Source: Lineus longissimus (Eukaryota; Nemertea; Pilidiophora; Heteronemertea; Lineidae). From it: DNA of 60,000 bases. Every line of letters starts with the position of its first letter. Position 1 is the first letter of the stretch. The notes beneath the pieces were generated by a model. The model had not been told where the DNA came from. It made no database searches and saw only the letters and a list, made by a program, of their open reading frames with translations. Where the stretch lies: assembly GCF_910592395.1 (NCBI RefSeq), contig NC_088319.1, positions 8,062,001 through 8,122,000 on the forward strand, given 5' to 3'. The position numbers and the translations under genes are program-made. Shown one piece after another: positions 1-9,794 of this stretch.

Positions 1-1
1 G

Positions 2-229
2 CAGAGATCGAAATGGAGACAGAAGCAGGAGAACGTTGCAGTAGGAGATCTTGTTATGATCGCGGATGACGATACGCCTAGAGGCCAATGGCCACTCGCA
101 AGGGTCACTCAAACTTTCCCAGGGGATGACGGCCAAGTAGGTGTAGTAGAGGTGAAGACGAAAGGAAACATGATTTTCCGTAGACCAGTGCACAAGCTGT
201 GCATGTTGGAGGCTAGCGGAAAGGACTAA
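2..229 (+). pseudogene. BEL/Pao retrotransposon polyprotein, C-terminal end (DUF5641 region)
   Basis: The reading frame is open from the window edge to a TAA at 227-229 (75 codons). It shows the C-terminal module that follows the integrase in BEL/Pao polyproteins: W-R-x-K-x-E-N-V-A-V-G-D-L-V-M near residues 5-19, WPLARVTQTFPG at about 34-45, then a V-x-V-V-E-V-K-T strand and the closing RRPVHKLCMLE. In this family the module lies at the very end of pol, so the rest of the element lies left of the window. The frame here has no stop, but without the upstream part I cannot say whether the element is intact. A Helitron relic begins about 35 bases downstream on the other strand. The assignment to BEL/Pao is from the family pattern; it is not backed by a search. 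Confidence 0.75.
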
Positions 230-262
230 GACATTTCGAGTCGTATAATCGTATATAGACTA

Positions 263-300
263 CTAGCATGATACCCGTCGGTGACAGGTTTGGGCGTGCC
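263..300 (-). mobile_element. Putative Helitron 3' terminus (CTAG end)
   Basis: Read on the minus strand, the sequence after the helicase stop codon runs through GCACGCCC and ACGGGTATCATG to CTAG at 266-263. Helitrons end in CTRR a few bases after a short GC-rich hairpin. The CTAG and the GGGTATCATG lead are like known metazoan Helitron ends; the hairpin here is weak (ACCC/GGGT), so the end is a candidate only. Confidence 0.4.
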
Positions 301-338
301 AGCAGTTTACCTGTGTGGTGTCGATGTAGCGTTTCTTG

Positions 339-1037
339 CTATTGAAGTACCTCTGGATAAACTATGTTTATTGTCTTAGTTTCGTTTGCGTGATAGTACA
401 GGGCAGACGATTGGCCAACTCTGGAGCATGCTACATAAAGCTGTCCGTGGGAGAAGCATGGTGTGGATAACGATAGTCCAACGACTTTTAGTGTCTGACC
501 TTGGGCTTTATTCACTGTCACAGCGAAAGGGGGTGTCACGGAAAATTGGAATCGCCTGAACTGAAATGGACAGTCACTTGGAATGAGCGGTATCCGGGGG
601 ATTAAGACTGTTGATCCTGCATATTCGCTGATGGCAATGGTAGCTTGAATGATGTTGCTTAGAAGCCTTGAAATGATGAGGCGTGTCCCGTTGCACAATC
701 TTGGGGCATCGAGGTTGCGGAGGAGCATTATTTGGCAGCCAACTTTCAATTTGAGGTCATGTGGGGGGCATGCCACTTGGTTGGAGTGAATTGAGGAATT
801 CAAATGGATAGTGAACGGTTTGATCGATGTCGGGTACAGTGTCAGTGGACGTGTACAGCTTCTCTTGTGTAGGAAGACGTTGAAGGAGCGTAGCGTGTTG
901 TTGAGGTGTCTGACGGCATCATTTCGTGGGGCAAAAATCGCTCTCTCGGACAACCAATTACAACTGGTGTAGTTGGTGGCGATGTTTGGGAACACAGCAA
1001 GAATCAGTTCTATTGGACTATTCTGGTTGAAACTCAA
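339..1037 (-). pseudogene. Helitron RepHel protein, C-terminal part of the PIF1-like helicase
   Basis: A 232-residue open frame carries the last helicase motifs of Helitron Rep/helicase proteins: the L-x-V-G-C-x-I-M-L-L-R-N-L-D block followed by RLCNGTRLI at about residues 98-121, the FAVTVNKAQGQTL motif near 171-183, and the QLYVACSRV motif near 199-207, with the stop about 25 residues later. Family proteins are well over 1,000 residues, so only the end is present; the Rep nuclease and the Walker motifs are missing. To the right the similarity fades by about 1040, so the 5' side of the element is truncated. On the minus strand the stop codon is followed at about 75 bases by a putative Helitron 3' end (separate entry). 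Confidence 0.8.
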
Positions 1038-2040
1038 ACAGGGAGAGTACAGGTACCAACTGGCGCCACCAGATGGCAGCGTACGATGTGTTGGAATCCC
1101 TTGAACTATAAATAGATTTGCAAGTCAGGAAGGGAATTCCCTTGCCAAAGGCAACTTTCTGGTGATTTCATTGCAACGGAATATAGAAAACAACCTTCCC
1201 ATTCATAATATCGATGTTCCAGAGGCAAAGTATATGCTGTAGAGTTCGAGACAACAGAGAGTAGGCCGGACAAACTATGACAACTCTCATTTATATTGGT
1301 ATCTAAATAGAGATTTACGTGCCGCATTACGTACCGCCTACTAGTGTTACTCGCGCAGGAGTGGTGTAGTTTCAGGGCAGAATAATCCCTGCACTCCTTG
1401 GGTTTGTGATCGTCGAACCAAATTCCCTCCTTGATTTATATTCGTTACTCGCGTTCGTTCGTTAGTGTTGTGTTATCATATCGAAAGTGTTTGGACTATA
1501 GCCAACTGTAGTCAGTGGCTCGCCTAGTGATGGACCGTTGTAGGACCGTTATTTAGTGGACTATCAGATCCATTGGGGATCATTGTGTGATCGAGGATTT
1601 TCATCGTTTCTTTAGTTGGAGTACTTGCCGCAATAGTGTTGCATTTTTACTATTAGTTACGTTTTAGAGAGCGCTTTCTCTCTTTGTGAATCCAAGTGTA
1701 TCTCGTTTATTATTCTGGACTTGCATATTAGTGTTGTGTGGCGCTCGCTCAGTTAAATGGATCCTTACTGAAGACTGCCCATTGGGGGGAGAATGTGAAC
1801 ACCGAAGACAGTGAGAACTCCGGCCTGCGCGGAATCAGTCTTTGTAAGGTTGCTGGTACTTCAAGTTTAGCAGAGTGTCACTCGGTGTCACGGGAAGCAA
1901 GACGAAAATAGAAGTTATGAAGATGTAATTCGATCCAAATCGTGTTTTGTGATGACTAAAAAAGAATTCGATTAAGTACATACAAGATCGTTGTTCCTTG
2001 TAGACACGGCGCTAAAAAAATGTGCGCTAGGTGCGCACAT
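1038..2040. other. No gene recognised; possible polypurine tract and LTR start of the BEL element near 1784-1794
   Basis: Short frames here show no family I recognise. One point stands out: a GGGGGGAGAA purine run at about 1785-1793 is directly followed by TGTGAAC, which is what a polypurine tract and LTR start look like. If it belongs to the BEL element whose coding end is at 2-229, the Helitron piece would be an insertion between pol and the 3' LTR. There is no second LTR copy in the window to test this. From 2041 the sequence becomes the common dispersed repeat. Confidence 0.25.
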
Positions 2041-2878
2041 GGTTGTTAGAATTAGATGTACCTATGGTATAAAATTGGTGCCAATCGGGCAAGTAATTAA
2101 GGAATAATAGCATTTTGAAGAATTTTGGATTTGGCCCCCTCCCTGGAGGCCAAACGGCAAATCAGATCGCACCAAACTTCGGTACCTGAGATCATCTGAC
2201 CAAGGGGTACATGTGTACTTAATTTGTGATCAATAGTCATTGCGGTTAAGAAACGTGCCATAGTTACGGCCTAACGGTCAATTTACGCAATTTGACCTCT
2301 GTGACCTTGAAAAGTAGGTCAAATTAAAAACCTGCGAGCCATATACTGTATGGTGGTTAGATGTACTCATGATATCAAATTGGTGGCAATCGGGCAAGAA
2401 GTTAAGGAATAATCACATTTTTAAGGTTTTTGGATTTTGCCCCCTGGTGGTCAAGTGGTGAATCATATTGGACCGAACTTCAGTCCCTGAGATCACCTGA
2501 CTAAGGGGTACATGTGTACCAAATTTGGGATCAAAAGTCATTGCAGTTTAGAAACGTGCCATAGTTACATCCTAACGGGCAATTTACGCCATTTGACCTC
2601 TGTGACCTTGAAAAGTAATTTTTATTGAAAACAGATCATTAATAAGAGACATGTCACACTTTTCAGTTTTGGTCCCCTGCTGGCCAAATCAGGAATCAGA
2701 CCGGACTGAAATTTAGTCACCCAGGTGTCATTACATGGGGAAACATGTGTACGAAGTTTCAAGTCAATAGCTCGAGTAGTTACGAAATGTGCCCTGCTAA
2801 CGGACGACGACGGACAACGGATGCCACGCCAAAGCAAAAGCTCACCTCTCAGAGAGGTGAGCTAAAAACTAGGAGAGG
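2041..2878 (+). mobile_element. Helentron-like non-autonomous element, subfamily A, 5'-truncated copy
   Basis: The copy joins the family at its internal GGTTGTTAGAATTAGATGTA segment, has about three 300-bp monomers and ends with the hairpin CTCACCTCTCAGAGAGGTGAG followed by CTAAAAA at 2871-2878. The usual GAC microsatellite has decayed to a few GAC units at 2800-2822. The 5' palindrome is missing. One exact CTCF-like core lies at 2439-2450. It lies downstream of the MRPL51 stop codon. Confidence 0.7.
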
Positions 2879-3551
2879 TAGCTTTATAGAGTTAGATGTA
2901 CTGTATTCATCCATCCACCTGCTTTTAGATAGAATAAAGCTTTATCAGTGAACATCATAGCATTTACTTTTTTTACTTTTATCCCGTGCGTCTTTTTCAG
3001 CACCGCTGCAGGGCACCCTTTTTGAAAAAAAATAACTATAATAGCTATAGACATGGAACATGTCTTATTTTCGTGCTTGGTCTTTCTTCTTTCACTTGGT
3101 ACTAAGTTTATAGGGGAATATAATTAGCTGTTTTTTTAAACTCATTTATTGAAGAACATGAAAAAGAGCTAATTTTTCTGAGTTTTTCAGAACACAAATC
3201 GATCAAGAAAATAAGGAATCTAGAGCCAATCACCTATCATTGATTGTTGCTATCAATCTCCAAGGGTTTAGCGGAGACATCCACCGTCTAATTGCGAAAC
3301 CAAACCTGAGAATTGCTATTATGCTCGGAAAGTCCTTGTACCACTCATGTATGTATGCCAGGCTGCTTAAGCGGCCACTACGGTGGGGCTCATTAAACGT
3401 TCAGGCCACTTAAGTAGCCTACAGGGTTCAAAGGTCAACGAGTTTTCAATTACTGTTAGCGGCACAGATCTGTTACACTAGCCCTCTCACTTAACACTGA
3501 ATTCAATTCACCCAAAGTCACTTTCCTTTATATGTACTCGCAACAATGTCT
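2879..3551. other. Unassigned; presumptive MRPL51 3' UTR side
   Basis: AT-rich sequence with no recognisable coding region. On the minus strand this follows the MRPL51 stop codon, so the 3' UTR and polyadenylation site should lie here. An AATAAA on the minus strand (TTTATT at about 3146) is a possible but distant signal. Confidence 0.3.
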
Positions 3552-3787
3552 CTAATACTCTCCTTTATACCAGCCTCTATGACTGCGATGATTTAGCCTT
3601 CTGTAAAGATAGTTTACCCTTTTTTTAATTTGATGATACCTTGTTGGCTGATATTCCTGTAATTCTAAATACTGATATTTCAGCCTCCGTGTTAAAGTCA
3701 TGAACTCATCACCCTGGAATCCACCACGTAACCATTTTGGTCCTCGAGTCAAATGACGCGGTTCAAGATCTCCATCACTGAGGATAT
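3552..3787 (-). CDS. MRPL51: Mitochondrial ribosomal protein L51 (mL51), last coding exon
   Basis: This exon codes for the C-terminal 77 or so residues of mL51, a protein of the large subunit of the mitochondrial ribosome. The frame after the acceptor reads ILSDGDLEPRHLTRGPKW, then LRGGFQGDEF, and ends KKRVNYLYRRLNHRS plus a short basic tail and stop at 3552. The family signature RGPxWLRGxxGxE and the closing KRxxYLYxxxN are both there. The acceptor is TTTAAATTTCAG with AG at 3789-3788 (minus strand); the exon starts with two bases of a split codon, which matches the single base left by the exon at 15907-16020 and makes Asp. The intron to that exon is about 12.1 kb and filled with mobile elements. 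Identification rests on family motifs and exact splice phase; high confidence. Confidence 0.85.
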
Positions 3788-3860
3788 CTGAAATTTAAAT
3801 TCAAAATTTGTCAATTATATTGCTGGTAGAATCTTATGACCTTAACCTTCTTATACCCAA

Positions 3861-4050
3861 TGAAATGGTCCATTGGCTATGTGCTCACCTGGCTTCCTAC
3901 AGTGAACAATAGTAAACAACAGACCATGCTGGCTTAGAAACATGCTACAAATCATAGAGCGTATAGCAAAAAGAAAAGTATTTTTGCCATTTGAGCCCTG
4001 TGGCCTCGAAAACCATCCTATTGCAATATCAGGCCATTTCCCTCGATACA
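3861..4050 (+). mobile_element. Helentron-like element 5' end fragment
   Basis: It begins TGAAATGGTCCATTGGCTATG and continues GTGCTCACC, the 5' palindrome and subterminal motif of the family. The 3' side is not recognisable; the right limit given is approximate. The piece lies in the last intron of MRPL51, about 75 bases from the exon acceptor. Confidence 0.5.
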
Positions 4051-4807
4051 TACTTACTCCCTGAATGCCCCGATGAACTCAGTCTCAATCAAAAGCAGGT
4101 AGTGTTTACTTAGAAACCCATTGAATATGATCGATCATGTTCATAATAGGAAATCTAATATGAGTTCATTTTATTGTAATTGAATGACCCTTGGCCAATT
4201 CAGTTCAAACATGAATGATTGGGGGTCTTTATCAAAGGTAATGAGATTAAAATCATAACATAAAAATTCGAATCAAAACTGTGATTTGACACTATCAAAC
4301 ACATTCTTTGAAATTGCAAGTGCCATAACATGAGGAAACCAGCCCTGTAAAATATTTAGTCGCCCTCCAACTTCAAGTACCCCGCTGATACTACACACAG
4401 TGATGATCGGCATATTTACCTTATCTACCTAATGGCCAGCGTAACCAGTGATAACACTCATGACTAATTTACTGTGATGAGGCAAAATTAGAAGTAACTT
4501 GGTCGACTACAAGGCAACCAGGATGTGATAGCAAGATCGGTTATGTAACAACATTATGTTGACCTCAGCCTTTGGTCCGGCAACTCAGCAGGAGGTTACC
4601 TGGCTCAGATAAGCTGAGAGCTAAAGTCAATAAACTATTCCTCAGAAACTCTCCCCTCATCAAATATCCATCCCCCCCCCCCCCCGGCCTCTAAGGCATT
4701 TTCCATTAGTTGGTGGGGGATGGTTAGGAGATAATTTTTACAGGGCTGGTTTCCTCATGAAATGATGGTCATAAAGCACAGTTCATGGGGTTGTGTGATT
4801 TTGTTGA
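4051..4807. other. Intron sequence without recognisable gene
   Basis: No coding frame or known family seen. It holds a C13 run at about 4673-4685 and two short matches to TTTCCTCATGA flanking a stretch of about 420 bases (4338 and 4751), with the first in inverted/diverged context; too weak to call an element. Confidence 0.3.
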
Positions 4808-6368
4808 TGAAACGGCCAGGGGCCATTGTGCTCACCGTAAGTATTGTTAGTAGACAGTTACAGAAAGTGCTACAGTATGTAGGCCTCTCATAATTTATAC
4901 ATGCATCTGTGACCAGTTCAGAGCCGGCCCTGGCCAAGTGGTGAATCCGAGACTTGTGGTTCCAAGCTTGTAGAGTCTAGGTGAAAATGATAGTGAAGAA
5001 ACGTGCCACTCCATGACAATGGTGATTATTTTTAACTTTGACCTCAGTGACCCTGACAGGTAGGTCAAATAACAAACCAGGGTGATATGTGATGTAGACA
5101 CATCCACCTGACCATAACAATTTCATCACTCGTTACACTACAGCAATCGGCAAAAAACGATTTCCAAGATGGCCGCCTAATTAAATCTATGGCACCAAAT
5201 AAATCAAAAAAATGAAGAAAATGTAAGATAGAACTCAGAAAAGAAAAAAGGAAAAGATGAAAAATAAAAATATTTTTGGCTGTCCTTGACCGGGGTTTGA
5301 ACTCACGACCTTTGGATTGCCACAATACGAGGAAAAACCCACAAAACATGCAATTTCGGCCATATTTGAATTCCGATCTGGCTGAAACTTGGCATACAAA
5401 TAGTGGCTTCTTAGATGCATCATTACACAAAATTAAAACTCTTTACATTGAACAACGACAAAACGTACCAAGAACGGTAAAGTTTTCAACTTTGACCTCT
5501 GTGAACTTGAAAGGTGGGTCAAATCAAAAACCCGTAAGATATGTGATGTATCCTTGCTGGGAGTACCTACCATGAAACTTTTATCAAAAACAAATCAGTA
5601 ATAAGCGAGAAATCACACTTTTTGAGTTTTGAGTTTGGGCCCCCTGGTGGCCAAGTCAATAATCAGACCGAACCAAAATTCAGTGTAAAAGGTCAACTGA
5701 CCTAGGGGGTCATTTGTTCAAAGTTTCAAGTTCATAACTGTTGCGGTTGAGAAACGTGCCATAGTTACACTCAAACGGCAAATTTACGCCATTTGACCTC
5801 TGCAACCTTAAAAAGTAGGTCAAATCCGAAAAATATAAAAATATCATCAAAATATAAAAATTTCATCAAAAACAATTTGCTAATAAGCAGGCTATTGCAC
5901 TTCTTACTTTTTCTGTTTTGGCCCCCTGGTGGCAAAGTCAAGAATCAGATCAGGCTGAAATTCAGCACCAGAGGTTATCTGATATAGGGGGTTATATGTA
6001 CCAAGTTTCAAGCTCATAGCTTTGGTGGTTGAGAAACGTGCCATAGTTACACTCAAACGGCCAATTCACGCCATTTGACCTCTGCGACCTTGAAAAGTAG
6101 ATCAAATTAAAAACCCGTAAGATATATGATGTGTCCTTGCTATGAGTTCCTACCACAAAAGTTTTATCGAAAACAAGTCACTAATAAGCGAGATATCACA
6201 CTTTTTAGATATCCACATTTGGCCCCCTGGTGGCCAAGTAGAAAATCAGATCGGACAGAAATTTAGTGTCACGGGTCATCTGACCTAGGGGGTCATGTGT
6301 ACAAAGTTTTAAGTTCATAGGCCTAGCGGTTAAAAAACGTGCCACTGTTTTTGAACTAGGATACGACG

Positions 6369-6427
<59 letters not shown>

Positions 6428-6476
6428 ACGACGGACACTGCGGTATCGTATAGACTCCCCTACGGTGAGCCAAAAA
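4808..6476 (+). mobile_element. Helentron-like non-autonomous element, subfamily B, full-length candidate
   Basis: The 5' end reads TGAAACGGCCAGGGGCCATTG then GCTCACCGTA (4830-4839). The 3' end reads TACGGTGAGC (6461-6470) then CAAAAA, so the two motifs form a perfect 10-bp inverted repeat, 22 bases in from the start and 6 from the end. Between them are about three 280-300 bp monomers, each with the TTTGGCCCCCTGGTGGCCAA block, GAAACGTGCCA and the TGACCT cluster, then a (GAC)n run at about 6367-6430. A tRNA-like SINE fragment sits at 5270-5330. Three exact CTCF-like cores lie at 5639, 5921 and 6222. The segment from 4951 on is duplicated at 8321-12128. Confidence 0.7.
5256..5335 (-). repeat. 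tRNA-derived SINE fragment (B-box like)
   Basis: On the minus strand, GTCGTGAGTTCAAACCCCGG at about 5308-5289 matches the T-arm/B-box pattern GTTCRAxxCC of tRNA promoters, in a context like the 3' half of a tRNA followed by an AT-rich tail. A convincing A box is not seen, so this is at best a SINE remnant. A second copy is at about 10970-11010. Confidence 0.35.
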
Positions 6477-6800
6477 GGCACATGAAATAAAAAAAGGGAT
6501 TTTTTGACATTTTAAAAAATGTCTCTTACATAATGAAGGGATGGAATTGGGTGCATCCAAATACAACAGATATATGATCAACTGAATATACCACTCTGCT
6601 GAAAACCGCATTCAAATATCTTATTTTATCTCTGTGATTTTTAAAAAAAACGGTGGACATTTACTTTCTGGAAGGACTGAACATGTCACATGGAAAATTG
6701 TTGACATATGTTGCACAGTTTAGGAGTAATAGGACTTCACTGAATTTTCAAGATGGCGGCCTGGCAGCCATATTTGTCACCGGATTTAACTGAAAGTTAA

Positions 6801-7768
6801 CCCTTTTGCTGCCAAGCAAATTTTTTTTTTTTGAGTCCTCAGTGCCAAACAATTTTAGGTTAAATTGAAAAAAATTGATATGATCAATTTAAATATTTTT
6901 CCTGAGAAAACTATTGGAGATATGTCAAAACAATGCACATGGAAGTTGTTCAGTATGACCTGGACTTCAAATTAAAATTTTTAAAAAGTAGGTCACGCCC
7001 TAATTTGCATGCCGCCATCTTAAATAACTAATGAGAATTGAAGATTTTGTAGAATAAACCACTGTAATTTGGAATAAATGTAATAATACAACTAATAAAA
7101 CTATTTTTATGCATCTGCATGTTTCTTTACTCTTTCCTTTCTAAGTCCATAACCTTGTAAACCCTGAATTTGTATTGCTTTGTAACAAAATTGCCAAGAA
7201 ATACCGATGCGTTATTTACAGAAATCGAGCAAAATTCTTCAAAATTCAATGATCAGCCATTTACTTTGTAGACCAAAAATTACTACTTATGGTGATATGT
7301 TGGGACTAAATTACATACCTTCACTCCCTAGAGCTCCTTTTTAGTGCTACCAGAGAACTAATAGTAGATTTCTCAGCCAAATGTCCTGTCATAGAATGTA
7401 TGTAGCAGTCAGATAACTCTATTCTAATAATTGACAACTGCTTGGTACCTTTCGAAACAGTTCTTTGAATCATGCATGATATCCAATTCATCGAGTACCT
7501 GTGATAATGACATCCGATTCGCCATTTTGTGAACTTTTGGAAGTGATTTTCACCCGAAATCTCAGCAAATCGATATATAACATGTACAGTAGAAACGTAG
7601 CGTGGTAACTCCTCTACCACGCCATCTATAGGTATATACCATAAACGACGCTAGCAGACGAAAAATCAATGTATTTTCACCACATAGGAAAATTTCGCCA
7701 AAATGCGAAGTTGGCAGCAAAAGGAACAAAAGTCATTGTGCAGAAATGCGAAGTTGGCAGCAAAAGGG
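6801..7768. mobile_element. piggyBac-type MITE with TTAA target duplication
   Basis: The ends are perfect 15-bp inverted repeats, CCCTTTTGCTGCCAA at 6801-6815 and its complement at 7754-7768, each bounded by TTAA (6797-6800 and 7769-7772). TTAA duplication and CCC-start ends are the hallmarks of piggyBac. The 968-bp interior is AT-rich; no transposase motif is seen, so it is non-autonomous. Near the right end the 3' TIR sequence GCGAAGTTGGCAGCAAAAGG is tandemly repeated (about 7709-7728 and 7748-7767). The flanks are two halves of another dispersed repeat (GATTTAACTGAAA...ATCACATGAAATTTGG), which the MITE split. Confidence 0.75.
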
Positions 7769-7772
7769 TTAA

Positions 7773-8320
7773 GGATATTTTAAATAGCATATAGATACAT
7801 TATCACATGAAATTTGGTTGCAATTCATTTTGGAGTAATAGGACATGGTTTGATTTTCAAGTTGGCCGCCTGGGAAATCCGTTGACGGATTTGACTGAAA
7901 ATTTGGTACATAGAAACAGAGTCTGAAAGTCATCAATTGTGAATTATGTGATGTGCACATATGTTGACATGGTACTTAGTTTCATGGGGATTGGTGGGTG
8001 TAGAAATCAATGATTCCAAAAGGTTGGATAGGCCAAAAGTATTTATGATTTGATCACCTCCGAAAATTGATACCAGACACATTCGAAGGCGAAAATAATA
8101 AGATACTGACATGTCCGAAAATAGATACCCGACATGTCCGATATTCGACTGCACATGAAATGAACACAGTGCGTGGAAAATCCAATCGGAAAAAGGTGAC
8201 TTTAAGCTGTAAACAAATAGTTCCTTTTGCAGTGCTCTCACAACATTGTCAATTGCTAGATTGCCTCTGAATTCACAGTTACATTACCAGTAGCTTCATG
8301 TAGGCCATGTTGTGCCATAC
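7773..8320. other. Unassigned intron sequence
   Basis: It starts with the right half of the dispersed ATGGCCGCCTGG repeat and goes on without a gene. Short tandem phrases such as GATACCAGACA/GATACCCGACATGTCCGA occur at 8088-8142. Nothing else recognised. Confidence 0.3.
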
Positions 8321-8577
8321 TTGTGGTTCCAAGCTTGTAGAGTCTAGGTGAAAATGATAGTGAAGAAACGTGCCACTCCATGACAATGGCGAATATATTT
8401 TTAACTTTGACCTCAGTGACCCTGACAGGTAGGTCAAATAACAAACCAGGGTGATATGTGATGTAGACACATCCACCTGACCATAACAATTTCATCACTC
8501 GTTACACTACAGCAATCGGCAAAAAACGATTTCCAAGATGGCCGCCTAATTAAATCTATGGCACCAAATAAATCAAA

Positions 8578-9618
8578 TGAAATGGCCAGGGCCATTGTGC
8601 TCACCTCATGTGGAGGAAAGATGGATAAAGAGCATGGTATTGTGTCATGTAGTGTTAGGTTTGATGTAGGTCCAAGCAATTACAATTTCCCCATAATGGC
8701 CAATTTACAGTACATTCGACCTCGATGACCTTGAAAAGTAGGTCAAATCAAAGAAGACCCGGGTGACACATTGAATGGTTGTTAGAATTAGATGTACCTA
8801 TGATATAAAATTGGTGCCAATCGGGCAAGTCATTACAAAGAATAATGGCATTTTGAAGAATTTAGATTTGGCCCCCTCCCTGGAGGCCAAACGGCAAATC
8901 AGATCACACCAAATTTCGGTACCTGAGATCACCTGACCAAGGGGTACATGTGTACTTAATTTGTGATCAATAGTCATTGCAGTTAAGAAACGTGCCATAG
9001 TTACGGCCTGACGGCGAATTTACACCATTTGACCTCTGTGACCTTGACAAGAAGGTCAAATTAAAAACCTGTGTGACATATACTGTATGGTGGTTAGATG
9101 TACCCATGATATCTAATTGGTGGCAATCGGGCAAGAAGTTATGGAATAATCACATTTTTAAGGTTTTGGGATTTTGCCCCCTGGTGGTCAAGTGGTGAAT
9201 CATATTGGACCAAACTTCGGTCCCTGAGATCACCTGACTAAGGGGTAAATGTGTACCAAATTTGGTATCAATAGTCATTGCAGTTTAGAAACGTGCCATC
9301 GTTACATCCTAATGGCCAATTTACACCATTTGACCTCTGTGACCTTGAAAAGGAGGTCAAATCAAAAACCCGGAAGATATATGATGCACCTTTGCTAGAA
9401 GTACCTACCATATTTTTTTCAAAATTTCCCGACTACTATTAAGGGAGATATTGCATATTTTCACTTTTAACGTTTGGCCCCCTGGTGGCCAAACCATGAA
9501 ACGAATCGGACTGAAACTTGGTCTCCAAGGTGTCATTACATAAGGGTACATGTGTACCAAGTTTCAACTCAATAGCTCTAACAGCTACGAAACGTGCCCT
9601 GCTAACGGACGACGGACG

Positions 9619-9704
<86 letters not shown>

Positions 9705-9760
9705 ACGACGGACGCCACGGTATGGGATAAGCTCACCTCTGCTAAGAGGTGAGCTAAAAA
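8578..9760 (+). mobile_element. Helentron-like non-autonomous element, subfamily A, full-length copy 1
   Basis: Starts TGAAATGGCCAGGGCCATTG then GCTCACCTC; ends with the hairpin GCTCACCTCTGCTAAGAGG-TGAGC and TAAAAA. The 5' palindrome is AATGGCC-AG-GGCCATT. The interior has three monomers; the phrase AAACGTGCC recurs at 8988, 9289 and 9590, a period of 301 bp. A (GAC)n run of about 100 bases (9606-9706) lies just before the terminal hairpin. The site is cleanly defined: the same host sequence without the insert is at 5191-5250. CTCF-like cores are at 9176 and 9477. Confidence 0.85.
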
Positions 9761-9794
9761 TGAAGAAAATGTAAGATAGAACTCAGAAAAGAAA

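Noticed and set aside
1106-1327. Extension of the Helitron helicase into the 73-residue frame on the minus strand
   Set aside because: A faint likeness to helicase linker sequence (QGNSLPDL) was the only sign; not enough to claim it.
5285-5335. Possible tRNA gene
   Set aside because: Only a T-arm/B-box-like part is present; no A box, acceptor stem or anticodon arm can be folded.
6205-6611. Open frames with long poly-Arg, poly-Val, poly-Asp or poly-Thr (here and at 9518-9774, 14796-15035)
   Set aside because: They are only translations of the GAC microsatellite in different frames and strands; flanking residues come from element monomers.
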